Assembly: GCA_902802795.1 (NCBI GenBank)
Contig: CADCNI010000018.1
Span: 1-44,551 of the forward strand
Length of the DNA stretch: 44,551 nt
Origin: an uncultured Ruminococcus sp.
GTDB taxonomy: Bacteria; Bacillota; Clostridia; Oscillospirales; Acutalibacteraceae
Reading direction: 5' to 3'
Within the stretch, counting starts at the first letter, position 1; the number at the start of each line of letters is the position of its first letter. Below, piece after piece: positions 11,709-19,508 of this stretch. A program made the translations under genes and the position numbers. The notes under the pieces were generated by a model, which did no database searches, was not told the DNA's origin, and saw only the letters and a program-made list of their open reading frames with translations.

Positions 11709-11786
11709 GGTGGTATTGGCGCAGTTGGTTAGCGCGCCAGATTGTGGCTCTGGAGGTCATCGGTTCGACTCCGATATACCACCCCA
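11709..11786 (+). tRNA. tRNA-His (GTG)
   Basis: Acceptor GTGGTAT pairs with ATACCAC, and the extra G at 11709 faces C at 11783, the G-1:C73 pair typical of tRNA-His. Anticodon loop TTGTGGC gives GTG. CCA is encoded. Confidence 0.97.
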
Positions 11787-11795
11787 CAGACTTAC

Positions 11796-11831
11796 TCGGC
11801 ACGAATGTTTCGTGCGAAAGATTCGTGCCGA
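11796..11831 (+). other. Inter-tRNA hairpin (11-bp perfect stem)
   Basis: TCGGCACGAAT (11796-11806) pairs exactly with ATTCGTGCCGA (11821-11831) across a 14-nt loop, between tRNA-His and tRNA-Gln. There is no T-run, so a processing or spacing structure is more likely than a terminator. A second, weaker 8-bp hairpin (11945-11952 with 11979-11986) sits between tRNA-Gln and tRNA-Lys. Confidence 0.5.
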
Positions 11832-11866
11832 TGTGTCTTTCCTATTTCATCACATGCCCAATATTT

Positions 11867-11942
11867 TGGGGTGTCGCCAAGCGGTAAGGCAACGGATTTT
11901 GATTCCGTCATGTCGCTGGTTCGAATCCAGCCATCCCAGCCA
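11867..11942 (+). tRNA. tRNA-Gln (TTG)
   Basis: Acceptor TGGGGTG pairs with CATCCCA with one G-U; anticodon loop TTTTGAT gives TTG (reads CAA). CCA is encoded. A second Gln tRNA with anticodon CTG lies at 36388-36461. Confidence 0.97.
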
Positions 11943-11991
11943 GCAAGTTTGCTGCCTGAGGAATCTTTTAATCAAGCGGCAAACTTCATAT

Positions 11992-12067
11992 GATCCATTA
12001 GCTCAGTCGGTAGAGCACTTGACTTTTAATCAAGGTGTCCGGAGTTCGAATCTCCGATGGGTCACCA
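11992..12067 (+). tRNA. tRNA-Lys (TTT)
   Basis: Acceptor GATCCAT pairs with ATGGGTC; anticodon stem CTTGA/TCAAG encloses CTTTTAA, giving TTT. CCA is encoded. It is last in the tRNA operon. Confidence 0.97.
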
Positions 12068-12070
12068 GAA

Positions 12071-12100
12071 AAGCCCCTTTGCGTGTTCGCAAAGGGGCTT
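12071..12100 (+). terminator. Terminator hairpin of the tRNA operon
   Basis: Perfect 13-bp stem (12071-12083 with 12088-12100) and a TGTT loop, 3 nt after the CCA of tRNA-Lys. It lacks a long T-run (followed by GCATTATAA), so termination is inferred from position and stem strength. Confidence 0.7.
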
Positions 12101-12210
12101 GCATTATAAATAACGGAGAATCATAAATAAAGAAGAAAGACAGGGATGGGGCGTTTCTGTATGATTCTTTATGATTTATTTTTTTCTTTTTTCAAAGAAA
12201 GGGAACGCAT

Positions 12211-12529
12211 ATGGAAGGAATCAGAATGCAAAAGCTGCCGGAGGACCTTGACCGGATGCCTTTTGCAGAGAGAATCAAAACGCTTGCCGCGCTTGCCAAT
12301 CATTGGCACGGCAGGCTGCACATTCGACTATTTTATCATGTGCCAAGGGAAAAAGCAGGGGCGTGTGGGCATATTGGACTGGAATATGGAGCCGGAGCGT
12401 GAATATGCGCCTGCCCTGTTTGATCTGACGCTTTCCGAGTGGCTGGAAAATTATTTTAAAAGAATCATACTGGGAAAAGTCATCTGGTGCAGATGTTTTT
12501 ACAAAGTGGATTATGACGCGGAACTATAA
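12211..12529 (+). pseudogene. Possible frameshifted small gene
   Basis: An ATG at 12211 behind AAAGAAAGGG opens a frame of 63 codons (FAERIKTLAALANHWHGRLHIRLF...) that ends at about 12402. The overlapping +2 frame then reads GILDWNMEPEREYAPALFDLTLSEWLENYF and continues to 12529. Both parts look protein-like, and the switch point falls near 12340-12370. A one-base slip would join them into a protein of about 105 residues. A good terminator follows at 12540. I do not recognise the family. Alternatives are a genuine short ORF or two unrelated frames. Confidence 0.4.
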
Positions 12530-12539
12530 TAGTGAAAGG

Positions 12540-12569
12540 GTGCGGAGCGGTTTCGTTCCGCACTTTTTT
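12540..12569 (+). terminator. Intrinsic terminator
   Basis: GTGCGGAGCG (12540-12549) pairs with CGTTCCGCAC (12554-12563) around a 4-nt loop, with one G-T wobble, followed by six Ts. It ends the transcript of the broken small gene. Confidence 0.85.
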
Positions 12570-12647
12570 ATGTGCCGTTCGATGAAATCATTTTAAAAAA
12601 ATCAAAAAATCTGTGATATTCCCGAAGAAAATCCGTCTATTGATATG

Positions 12648-12806
12648 ATACTAATTGTCAATCAAAAGTAGACATGCTTTGCGGTCTATTTCGCGCCCTG
12701 CTTCGTCTTCCTCCTAGGCGGGCGCCAGCCCGCCGTCGTCGTCATCCTCGCATGACACGAAATATCCTTGCAAATCATTTGTCTACTTTCAATCGACAAT
12801 TAGTAT
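12648..12806. mobile_element. 159-bp MITE-like near-palindromic element
   Basis: The ends carry imperfect inverted repeats of about 35 nt that share ATACTAATTGTC at the tip and AAAGTAGAC further in. The complementarity continues almost to the centre, where GGCGGGC and GCCCGCC form a hairpin. There is no coding capacity. The size, terminal inverted repeats and palindromic interior fit a miniature inverted-repeat element, or a large structured regulatory element, lodged directly in front of the sigma-factor gene. I found no second copy in this window, and no clear target-site duplication. Confidence 0.6.
12779..12806 (+). promoter_or_regulatory. Promoter-like sequence in right end of MITE-like element
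   Basis: TTGTCT (12779-12784), 16-bp spacer, TAGTAT (12801-12806), wholly inside the right terminal repeat and 40 bp before the sigma-factor start. No other promoter is evident for that gene. Confidence 0.4.
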
Positions 12807-12846
12807 GAAAAGGATTTTTTAACCACTGAAAGGAGCGTGTTGTCAA

Positions 12847-13419
12847 TTGCATCCCACAGAACCAATGGAGGACGACCGCATTGTGGACTTGTACTGGGAG
12901 CGGGATGAGCGTGCCATCGCCGCGACCAGCCGGAAATACGGCAGCTACTGCCGCGCGATAGCCTTGCACATTTTAGACGCGCCGGACGAGGCGGAGGAAT
13001 GCGTCAACGACACATGGTGGCAGGCGTGGAACGCCATGCCGCCGCAGCGCCCGTCAAGACTGGCGGTGTTTTTAGGCAAAATCACGCGCCATCTGTCGAT
13101 TGACCGCTGGCGCAGGAGCCGCGCCGACAGGCGGGGCGGGGGAGAGGCGGCGCTGCTTTGTGACGAGCTGGACGAGTGCGTTCCGGACGGCGGCAGCGTG
13201 GAACAGGAGATCGACCGACGGGAATTAGCGGCGGTCATCAATGCCTTTCTGCGCGGGCTGCCCGAAAAAAAGCGGGTGATGTTTGTGTGCCGCTATTGGT
13301 ACGGCGACAGCGTGACGGAAATCGCGAAGCGTCTTGGCATGAAGCCCGGTGCGGTTGCCACGGCGTTGGGACGCATCCGAGAGGAATGCCGCGTGTTTCT
13401 GACGGAAAGAGGGTTTTGA
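12847..13419 (+). CDS. RNA polymerase sigma-70 family factor (ECF-like)
   Basis: A 190-residue alternative sigma factor that would redirect RNA polymerase to stress or envelope promoters. Region 2 is visible from about residues 15-85 (YCRAIALHILDAPDEAEECVNDTWWQAWNAMPP, then FLGKITRHLSIDRWRR). After an acidic linker, region 4 runs from about 130-180 (LRGLPEKKRVMFVCRYWYGDSVTEIAKRLGMKPGAVATALGRIREECR) with its helix-turn-helix. GAAAGGAG lies 11 nt before the TTG start; an ATG at 12865 is an alternative. The stop overlaps the next start (ATGA-type), a hallmark of sigma/anti-sigma pairs. It sits just after the MITE-like element, which may supply its promoter. Confidence 0.92.
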   Translation: MHPTEPMEDDRIVDLYWERDERAIAATSRKYGSYCRAIALHILDAPDEAEECVNDTWWQAWNAMPPQRPSRLAVFLGKITRHLSIDRWRRSRADRRGGGEAALLCDELDECVPDGGSVEQEIDRRELAAVINAFLRGLPEKKRVMFVCRYWYGDSVTEIAKRLGMKPGAVATALGRIREECRVFLTERGF

Positions 13420-14375
13420 TGATGAACGGATTAAACGGATTGAGCGGATTAAACGGATTAAACGGAGAAACACTGTTTGACGTGATCGGAGAGATCGACG
13501 AAGGCTTTGTGGCGCAGGCGCATGCATACCGGCATATGCGCGGGAAGCTGTCGCGGCGGGGCGCTTTTGCTGCGGTCGCGTGTCTGCTGCTTGCGGCGGG
13601 TACGCTTTTCCCGTTTGTACGGTATGCCGTGAAAGGCGGCGATTGTCCGCTGGCGTGGCTGCCGGGGCTTCAGGAAAAATGCAGTCCGCCCGAGCCGGAC
13701 AACCAAGAAAAACTGCCCCTGCTGAGATGGAAGCAAAACGGAAAAAACGGGGATTCCCTTACGGAATCGACGGATCCCTTTGTGTACAACGGCGCCTATT
13801 ACGAAGCGCTGAACATGGCGGATGATGCGCTGTTGGAAAAAGAGCATCTGCCCCGCGTGATTTATGACAGTGATGTGGGAGAGAAGGTGGCGGAGGTGTC
13901 CGCCGACAGCGGCAGGAAGATGACGCTCTACGAATACATGGCGAACCAGCAGGCGTTGTATATAGCCGAATGCGGCGGAGCGTACACCTTTGCGGTGTTC
14001 TGCAACCGCGTGCGGACGGATTTATCTCAGTACGACACGGCGGGGGAACTGTTTGCGATCTACGGCATTGAGGACGCGGGCGATATCATGGCCGTGGAAA
14101 TCGGAGAGCGGCGGCTGGAAAAACCGGAGGAAATTCAAACATTCTATGATGCGCTGTGTTCGGCGCAGGGGATGGGGAACGTCCAGTGGAACACCGCCGT
14201 TTTCAGCGGTTTGTCCGAGAAGCAGTCGCAGACGCTTTGCACCGAGCTGGCGGACACGGCGCAGGAGGTTACGGTGATCTCCACGCGGGGACTGCGGGCG
14301 CATATGTCGTACTATCCGACAGTCGGCTATGTAGAGTGGGCGATCAATTATTATCGGCTGCGCCAGCCGCTGTAA
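13419..14375 (+). CDS. Membrane protein coupled to sigma factor, putative anti-sigma
   Basis: About 318 residues. The start ATG shares a base with the sigma-factor stop (a second ATG follows at once), so translation is coupled. The N-terminus contains NGL units encoded by 9-bp tandem repeats (13425-13466). A cytosolic segment (about 17-46) could bind the sigma factor, followed by one membrane helix (about 48-68) and an extracytoplasmic domain of some 240 residues that I cannot assign. The topology and gene order match Clostridial anti-sigma factors (DUF4179-like arrangement), but the sequence does not prove it. The helix end and the Pro/Glu-rich linker (SPPEPDNQEK) support export of the C-terminal part. 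Confidence 0.65.
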   Translation: MMNGLNGLSGLNGLNGETLFDVIGEIDEGFVAQAHAYRHMRGKLSRRGAFAAVACLLLAAGTLFPFVRYAVKGGDCPLAWLPGLQEKCSPPEPDNQEKLPLLRWKQNGKNGDSLTESTDPFVYNGAYYEALNMADDALLEKEHLPRVIYDSDVGEKVAEVSADSGRKMTLYEYMANQQALYIAECGGAYTFAVFCNRVRTDLSQYDTAGELFAIYGIEDAGDIMAVEIGERRLEKPEEIQTFYDALCSAQGMGNVQWNTAVFSGLSEKQSQTLCTELADTAQEVTVISTRGLRAHMSYYPTVGYVEWAINYYRLRQPL

Positions 14376-14388
14376 TGTAAAATTTCTA

Positions 14389-14417
14389 TTGAAAATCCGG
14401 TACAAGTATAGTATATT
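14389..14417 (+). promoter_or_regulatory. Promoter of trkA-trkH
   Basis: TTGAAA (14389-14394), 17-bp spacer, TATATT (14412-14417), in the 108-bp gap before trkA. An AAGGAAGG site follows at about 14470. Confidence 0.6.
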
Positions 14418-14483
14418 TAATGATAGGCAGATGACTGCCGCCGTATTAAACGGATTGGTGCCGGATGAAAAAGGAAGGATTAC

Positions 14484-15836
14484 ATGAACATTATTATTGT
14501 CGGCAACGGCAAGGTGGGCGCGTCGCTCACCAAACAGCTTGCCAAGGAGGGTCACGACGTTGTTGTGATTGACAAAAATCCGAAGGTAATTGAGGAAACG
14601 GTCAACGACTTCGACGTGATGGGCATCGTCGGCAACGGCGCGAGCTATGACATTCAGAAACAGGCGGGTGTGGAAAAAGCCGACCTGCTGATCGCCGTTA
14701 CACAGATGGACGAACTGAACATGCTCTGCTGCCTGCTTGCCAAAAAAATGGGCTGCCGCCATTCGATTGCCAGAGTGCGTACACCGGAATATTCCAAGCA
14801 ACTGGATTTTATGCGCGCTGGCTTTGGCATCAGCGTACTGGTCAACCCAGAATTTGAAGCGGCGAATGAAATTGCCCGCATTTTGCGCTTCCCCTCCGCC
14901 ATCAAGCTGGAACCCTTTGCGGGAGGACGTGTGGAGCTGGCGGAAATCGCGATTGCCGAGGGCAACGAACTGATCGGCAAGCCGGTTCATATTATCCATG
15001 AAAAATACCGCGTGCGCGTGCTGGTATGTGCTGTCAAGCGCGGGGACGAAGCCATTATTCCAAACGGCGACTTCATCATCAAAAAGGGTGACCGCATCTA
15101 CGTCACCGCTTCCCGTCCCGAACTGGTCAGCTTTATGAAGAGCCTTCGGCTTTACCGCAGCCGTACCGACCGCGTGATGATCGCCGGGGGAGGCAAGGTG
15201 GGCTTCTATCTTGCCCGTCAGCTCACGGATTCGGGTCACACCGTCAAGATTCTCGAAAAGGACGAGGCGCGGGCGCTGGAACTCAGCGAGGCGCTGCCGC
15301 AGGCGGAAATCCTTTACGGCGACGCGACCGACCGCGAGTTTCTGGAGGAGCAGGGACTTGCCGTGCAGGACGCGTTTGTGGCGCTCATGGGACGTGATGA
15401 GGAAAATGCGATTATTTCCATGTATGCCGCGGCGCAGAAAGTCAGCAAGGTGGTCACCAAGGCCAACCGCATGTCCACGGATGTGCTGGGCAGCATCGGT
15501 CTGGAAAGCGTCATTTCCGCCAAGGAACTGGCGACCGACCGCATTCTCAGCTATGTGCGCGCGCTGCACAATTCCGAGGGAACGGGTGTGCGCACCCTCT
15601 ACCGCATCGTGGACGGAAAGGCAGAGGCACTGGAATTTGTGGTGCCGGGCGACTTTGCCTACAACGGTATCACCTTCCGCGATCTCAGACTCAAAAGAAA
15701 TCTTATTATTGTCTGCATTATCCGTCACAACAAGGTCATTTTCCCGCGCGGCAACGACTGCATGGAGCCGGGGGATACGATTGTCGTCGTGACTTCCGTG
15801 GAAAATCTGCGTACCCTCGCGGATATTGTGGAATAA
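14484..15836 (+). CDS. trkA: Trk potassium uptake regulatory subunit TrkA
   Basis: Cytosolic NAD(H)/nucleotide-binding ring subunit that gates the TrkH potassium channel. The 450-residue chain has the duplicated RCK layout: Rossmann N1 with GNGKVG (7-12), a C-lobe (about 140-220), a second Rossmann N2 with GGGKVG (about residue 236), and a second C-lobe. The acid that binds the nucleotide ribose is present in both halves (VVVIDK and VKILEK). It is followed after 12 bp by trkH, so the two subunits are made together. Full length, with no defect seen. Confidence 0.96.
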   Translation: MNIIIVGNGKVGASLTKQLAKEGHDVVVIDKNPKVIEETVNDFDVMGIVGNGASYDIQKQAGVEKADLLIAVTQMDELNMLCCLLAKKMGCRHSIARVRTPEYSKQLDFMRAGFGISVLVNPEFEAANEIARILRFPSAIKLEPFAGGRVELAEIAIAEGNELIGKPVHIIHEKYRVRVLVCAVKRGDEAIIPNGDFIIKKGDRIYVTASRPELVSFMKSLRLYRSRTDRVMIAGGGKVGFYLARQLTDSGHTVKILEKDEARALELSEALPQAEILYGDATDREFLEEQGLAVQDAFVALMGRDEENAIISMYAAAQKVSKVVTKANRMSTDVLGSIGLESVISAKELATDRILSYVRALHNSEGTGVRTLYRIVDGKAEALEFVVPGDFAYNGITFRDLRLKRNLIIVCIIRHNKVIFPRGNDCMEPGDTIVVVTSVENLRTLADIVE

Positions 15837-15848
15837 GGCGGTGCGGTC

Positions 15849-17291
15849 ATGAATTATCAGATGCTCAGATATATTTTGGGGCAGATTTTTAAGCTGGAAG
15901 CGGCGCTGATGGCGCTTCCTCTGCTTTTTGGCCTGTATTACCGCGACGCGGGCGTGATGCCCATTCTGGAGGTCATGCTGCCGGTGGGAATCGCGGGTTA
16001 TCTGCTTACGGCGGTCAAGCCGAAAAATCAGACGATCTACGCGCGCGAGGGCTTTGTCATCGTGGCGCTGGCGTGGATTTTGCTGTCGGTGTTCGGGGCG
16101 CTGCCCTTTGTCATCGAGGGCGCCATCCCGAAATTCATCGACGCGCTGTTTGAAACCGTGTCGGGGTTCACTACCACCGGTTCCACGGCGCTGTCCGAGG
16201 TGGAATCGCTGCCCATGAGTCTGCTCATGTGGCGCAGCTTTACCCACTGGATCGGCGGCATGGGCGTGCTGGTGTTCGCGCTGGCCCTGCTGCCGAGCGG
16301 GAGCGCACAGTCGATGTATATCATGCGCGCCGAGGTGCCGGGACCTTCTGTGGGCAAGCTGGTCGCCAAGACGCAACTGACTGCGCGGATTCTCTACGGC
16401 ATTTATGTCTTTTTCACTGTGCTCGAGGCGGTTCTGCTGAAATTCACCGGCATGCGCTGGTTTGACTGCATTGCCAACGCCTTTGCCACGGCGGGAACAG
16501 GTGGATTTGCAGTGCTCAACGACGGCATATCCGGTTACCATAACGTGTGGGTAGAGGTTATTATTACGGTGTTTATGCTGGTTTTCAGCATCAATTTCAA
16601 CCTGTTTTACCTGCTGCTCATCAGGCAGTTTTCCGACGTGCTGCGCAATGTGGAGATCAAAGTGTTCTTTGCGATTTACACCCTTGCCACGCTCATGATC
16701 ACCTTTAATATCGCGCCGATGTATCATTCCTTTTCCCGCGCGTTCCGCTACGCGGGCTTCACGGTCGCGTCGCTGTGCAGTTCCACCGGTTTCGGCACGG
16801 CAGACTATACGCTGTGGCCGGGATTTTCTCAGACCATTCTGATTATCCTTATGTTTTGCGGCGCGTGCGCCGGTTCCACGGGCGGCGGTCTGAAGGTGGC
16901 ACGTGTGATGATTCTCTGCAAATCCGGCGTGAGCGAGATCCGCCGCCAGCTCAACCCCCGTCTGGTGTCCACCGTCAAACTCGAGGGGCAGGTGGTCGAG
17001 AACGAACAGATCCGCACACAGGGCGCGTTTTTCATTCTTTACATGATCATTCTGTTTGTGTCCACGCTGCTGCTGTCGCTCGATCAGTACGGCTTTGACG
17101 TGTCCTTTTCGGCGGCGCTCACGGCACTCAACAACATGGGTCCCGGTCTGGGCGCGATCGGACCCACCGGTAACTTCGGTGATTTTACCACTTTCTCCAA
17201 ATTAGTCATTATTTTTGATATGCTGGTGGGTCGATTGGAAATCTTCCCCATTCTCATTGCCTTTATGCCCAGAACATGGAAAAAGGCGTAA
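15849..17291 (+). CDS. trkH: Potassium uptake channel TrkH
   Basis: Membrane pore of the Trk K+ system, 480 residues with about ten or more hydrophobic segments in four MPM-type repeats. The selectivity-filter segments are visible: TTTGSTAL (about residue 110), TAGTGGFAVL, SSTGFGTADY and NNMGPGLGAIGPTGNF. WRSFTHWIGGMGVLVF after the first filter is characteristic of TrkH. It is coupled to trkA. It ends in a short basic tail, RTWKKA. Potassium import would be driven by ion gradients and controlled by TrkA. Confidence 0.96.
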   Translation: MNYQMLRYILGQIFKLEAALMALPLLFGLYYRDAGVMPILEVMLPVGIAGYLLTAVKPKNQTIYAREGFVIVALAWILLSVFGALPFVIEGAIPKFIDALFETVSGFTTTGSTALSEVESLPMSLLMWRSFTHWIGGMGVLVFALALLPSGSAQSMYIMRAEVPGPSVGKLVAKTQLTARILYGIYVFFTVLEAVLLKFTGMRWFDCIANAFATAGTGGFAVLNDGISGYHNVWVEVIITVFMLVFSINFNLFYLLLIRQFSDVLRNVEIKVFFAIYTLATLMITFNIAPMYHSFSRAFRYAGFTVASLCSSTGFGTADYTLWPGFSQTILIILMFCGACAGSTGGGLKVARVMILCKSGVSEIRRQLNPRLVSTVKLEGQVVENEQIRTQGAFFILYMIILFVSTLLLSLDQYGFDVSFSAALTALNNMGPGLGAIGPTGNFGDFTTFSKLVIIFDMLVGRLEIFPILIAFMPRTWKKA

Positions 17292-17496
17292 TGGGAGGGT
17301 TTTGACGAAGTGACGAAATTTTTGATTAAAAAATATAAAAAATAGCTAATCGAATCTTCTGAGTCCCATTTTTAAAGCGTTCGGAAAGATTTTAGAAAGC
17401 CAAAAAATCATTGAAAAGGCAATAAATTATTTACAAAATATTCTTAATTTTTGTTTGATGCTACAATAAAATCAGGTAATTTTAGGATAAATTGCG

Positions 17497-17534
17497 AAAA
17501 AATCTCCACTTTTTGCGGTGCGAGATTTTTTTCG
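17497..17534 (+). terminator. Intrinsic terminator upstream of the polysaccharide locus
   Basis: A perfect 10-bp inverted repeat AAAAAATCTC / GAGATTTTTT (17497-17506 with 17522-17531) with an inner CAC/GTG pair and a following T-run, in the A/T-rich 374-bp gap after trkH. It probably ends trk transcription and insulates the next operon. Confidence 0.8.
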
Positions 17535-17605
17535 TTATCAAATCATTCAAACATTTGTCGTATCTGCTTCATTCTTGGCTATACATAATTTATATAAATT
17601 AATGG

Positions 17606-17633
17606 TTGACTGAGAAATTTTTAGTGCTATAAT
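17606..17633 (+). promoter_or_regulatory. Promoter of Pel-like polysaccharide operon
   Basis: TTGACT (17606-17611), 16-bp spacer, perfect TATAAT (17628-17633) with an extended -10 TGC at 17625-17627. Transcription would start near 17640, giving a leader of about 65 nt. It is the only strong promoter I see before the run of plus-strand polysaccharide genes. Confidence 0.8.
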
Positions 17634-17704
17634 ATTAACGATAGCTGAATTGCGCCCAAATTCAAATGCTAACCATTACTTTATCAAAGATGGGAGACCT
17701 GTCT

Positions 17705-19489
17705 ATGTTAAAACGAAGCGAATACGTGGTTATGTCGTTGTCATTTGTATTTATGCTTGCCATATTTTTGGTAATCTCCATCAACTACATTTCCGACTCG
17801 GCGGCCAGCAACAACGATTTTACCGATAAGTTTGATTCCTCGGCGCATGTAGCCGATCTCAACAAGCTTGACAAGGATTATCTGATCATCACGGGAGACG
17901 ATGAAGAAGTCAAGGACAATGTCATCAATGCCCTGAATTATGCCAAAAAAGGCTATATGCTTTCTCAGATGGCCTACACGCTCAGCTCGAGCGAGCTCAA
18001 TCAGCTCAAGGGCATTATCGTCACCACGTCAAATCTTTCGTCTCTGGGCAGCATGGACGCACTGATGGCGGCGGTCAACAGAGGCGCCAATGTGTTCTTT
18101 GCGGTCTTGCCAAGGGAAGGTTCCGATGCCTATGACACTTACTGTGAGGCATTGGGCATTGTTTCCAGAACCGGTGAGGCAACCATCGAAGGCTTCCAGG
18201 CATTTGAAGGCATGTATGCGCAGGGTGAGATCGTCTGCAACGATTATCCGCTGACCGTGGAAGATATCCGCGTGGACGCCACCTGCCGCAAGTACATCTT
18301 TGAATATTCTTCCGATCCGGGCGCGGATCAGAGTGAAATGGTGCCGCTGCTGTGGAGAACGGTGTACGGTGACGGCCAGGTGTATGTGCTCAACGCCGAT
18401 TTCATGGAGCAGAAGTACGGCATGGGTCTTTGCATCGCGGTACTCGGCTGCATGGAGACGGAATACGCCTATCCGATCGTGGACGCCAAGGTCAATTATG
18501 TTGACAGCTTCCCCTTCCTCAGCTATGAAAACGGCGACAGCATGATGAAGTTCTACAACAGAGATTCCCAGTCGTTTATCCGCGACCAGGTCTGGCCGAA
18601 TCTGGTAACGATGATGAAGGATTCCGACCTGAAATTCACGGGTCTGTATTACGCGTACATTACCGACGCGGCGATGGAGTCGCAGTTCAACGAGGAAACG
18701 CTTTCCTATTTCAAAAAGCAATTCAGCAAGTACGAATGTGAATTCGGTTTCGGCGGCTACCACAAGGATGTCATGACGGGACATGAATATGAAGAAAAAG
18801 CCATGCAGCGAAGCTATGAGCTTTTCAAATGGAACATGGGCAGCTACAATCTGCGCACGTTCAAGTATTCCACCGAAACGTCTCAGGCGGTGCAGAACGA
18901 AATACTCCAGAAACTCCGGAACATCAGCGTGTATGTTTCCAAGATGGACGGCGACGAGAAGAAGGATTATATCCAGCCGCTTTCCATTGCGCAGAGCAAT
19001 GTGATCAACATTCCGATCATCTGCGAAGAAGTCGCGCCGAGCTACCAGGATTACTGGAAGGCCTGCAACATGGCTTCGGGTCTGGGACTGTCCACCCACT
19101 ATTTCGATCTGTATGACGTCATCACCAACCAGACCAATTACAACTACGAGTGGATGATCTATTCTCAGGATCTGGCCAAAGAGTTCAACCTGCTCAACAG
19201 AGGCACTTCCTGGCTGACCGAGAGAACCTCGGCACAGGCGGGTTATCATGCCAAGAGATATCTGTGCGTGATGCCGGAAATCAAATTTACCGACAAGGAA
19301 CTCACCATTAAGTGTGACAACTTCGACGATACGGCGACGTTTATTGTCAAGACCAATAAACGTCTCAAACCCGACGAGGCCAACTTTGTCTCCGAAAATC
19401 TGAGCAACGGCTTCTATAAGGTCACGGTGCTCAAGCCCGAAGTCACGATCACCCTGATTGACACGGGCAGCCAGCAGTATTTCTATTAA
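17705..19489 (+). CDS. PelA-like membrane-anchored protein (DUF2194-type)
   Basis: 594 residues from the ATG at 17705, chosen because GGGAG lies 8 nt upstream; an in-frame ATG at 17666 has no such site. One N-terminal membrane helix (about residues 5-28) places the rest outside. A Rossmann-like part (DYLIITGDDEEVKDNVINALNYA, then GIIVTTSN and GANVFFAVLPR) precedes a barrel-like part of some 300 residues. Position before pelF-pelG matches the PelA/deacetylase component of Gram-positive Pel clusters, where DUF2194 proteins recur. I cannot find a TFDD motif or a full H-x3-H zinc motif; the likely place reads GFGGYHKD. Deacetylase activity is therefore doubtful. Confidence 0.65.
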   Translation: MLKRSEYVVMSLSFVFMLAIFLVISINYISDSAASNNDFTDKFDSSAHVADLNKLDKDYLIITGDDEEVKDNVINALNYAKKGYMLSQMAYTLSSSELNQLKGIIVTTSNLSSLGSMDALMAAVNRGANVFFAVLPREGSDAYDTYCEALGIVSRTGEATIEGFQAFEGMYAQGEIVCNDYPLTVEDIRVDATCRKYIFEYSSDPGADQSEMVPLLWRTVYGDGQVYVLNADFMEQKYGMGLCIAVLGCMETEYAYPIVDAKVNYVDSFPFLSYENGDSMMKFYNRDSQSFIRDQVWPNLVTMMKDSDLKFTGLYYAYITDAAMESQFNEETLSYFKKQFSKYECEFGFGGYHKDVMTGHEYEEKAMQRSYELFKWNMGSYNLRTFKYSTETSQAVQNEILQKLRNISVYVSKMDGDEKKDYIQPLSIAQSNVINIPIICEEVAPSYQDYWKACNMASGLGLSTHYFDLYDVITNQTNYNYEWMIYSQDLAKEFNLLNRGTSWLTERTSAQAGYHAKRYLCVMPEIKFTDKELTIKCDNFDDTATFIVKTNKRLKPDEANFVSENLSNGFYKVTVLKPEVTITLIDTGSQQYFY

Positions 19490-19508
19490 TAAAGGAGGAA
19501 ATTACTCA

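Noticed and set aside
14022-16727. Long minus-strand frame of about 900 codons opposite the trk genes
   Set aside because: It runs across two clear plus-strand genes and the gap between them; composition is His/Gln/Arg-rich and patternless, as expected for an antisense shadow.
17292-17640. c-di-GMP riboswitch before the Pel-like operon
   Set aside because: The leader after the predicted start is only about 65 nt and A/T-rich, too short for a c-di-GMP-I or -II aptamer; the hairpin upstream is a plain terminator.
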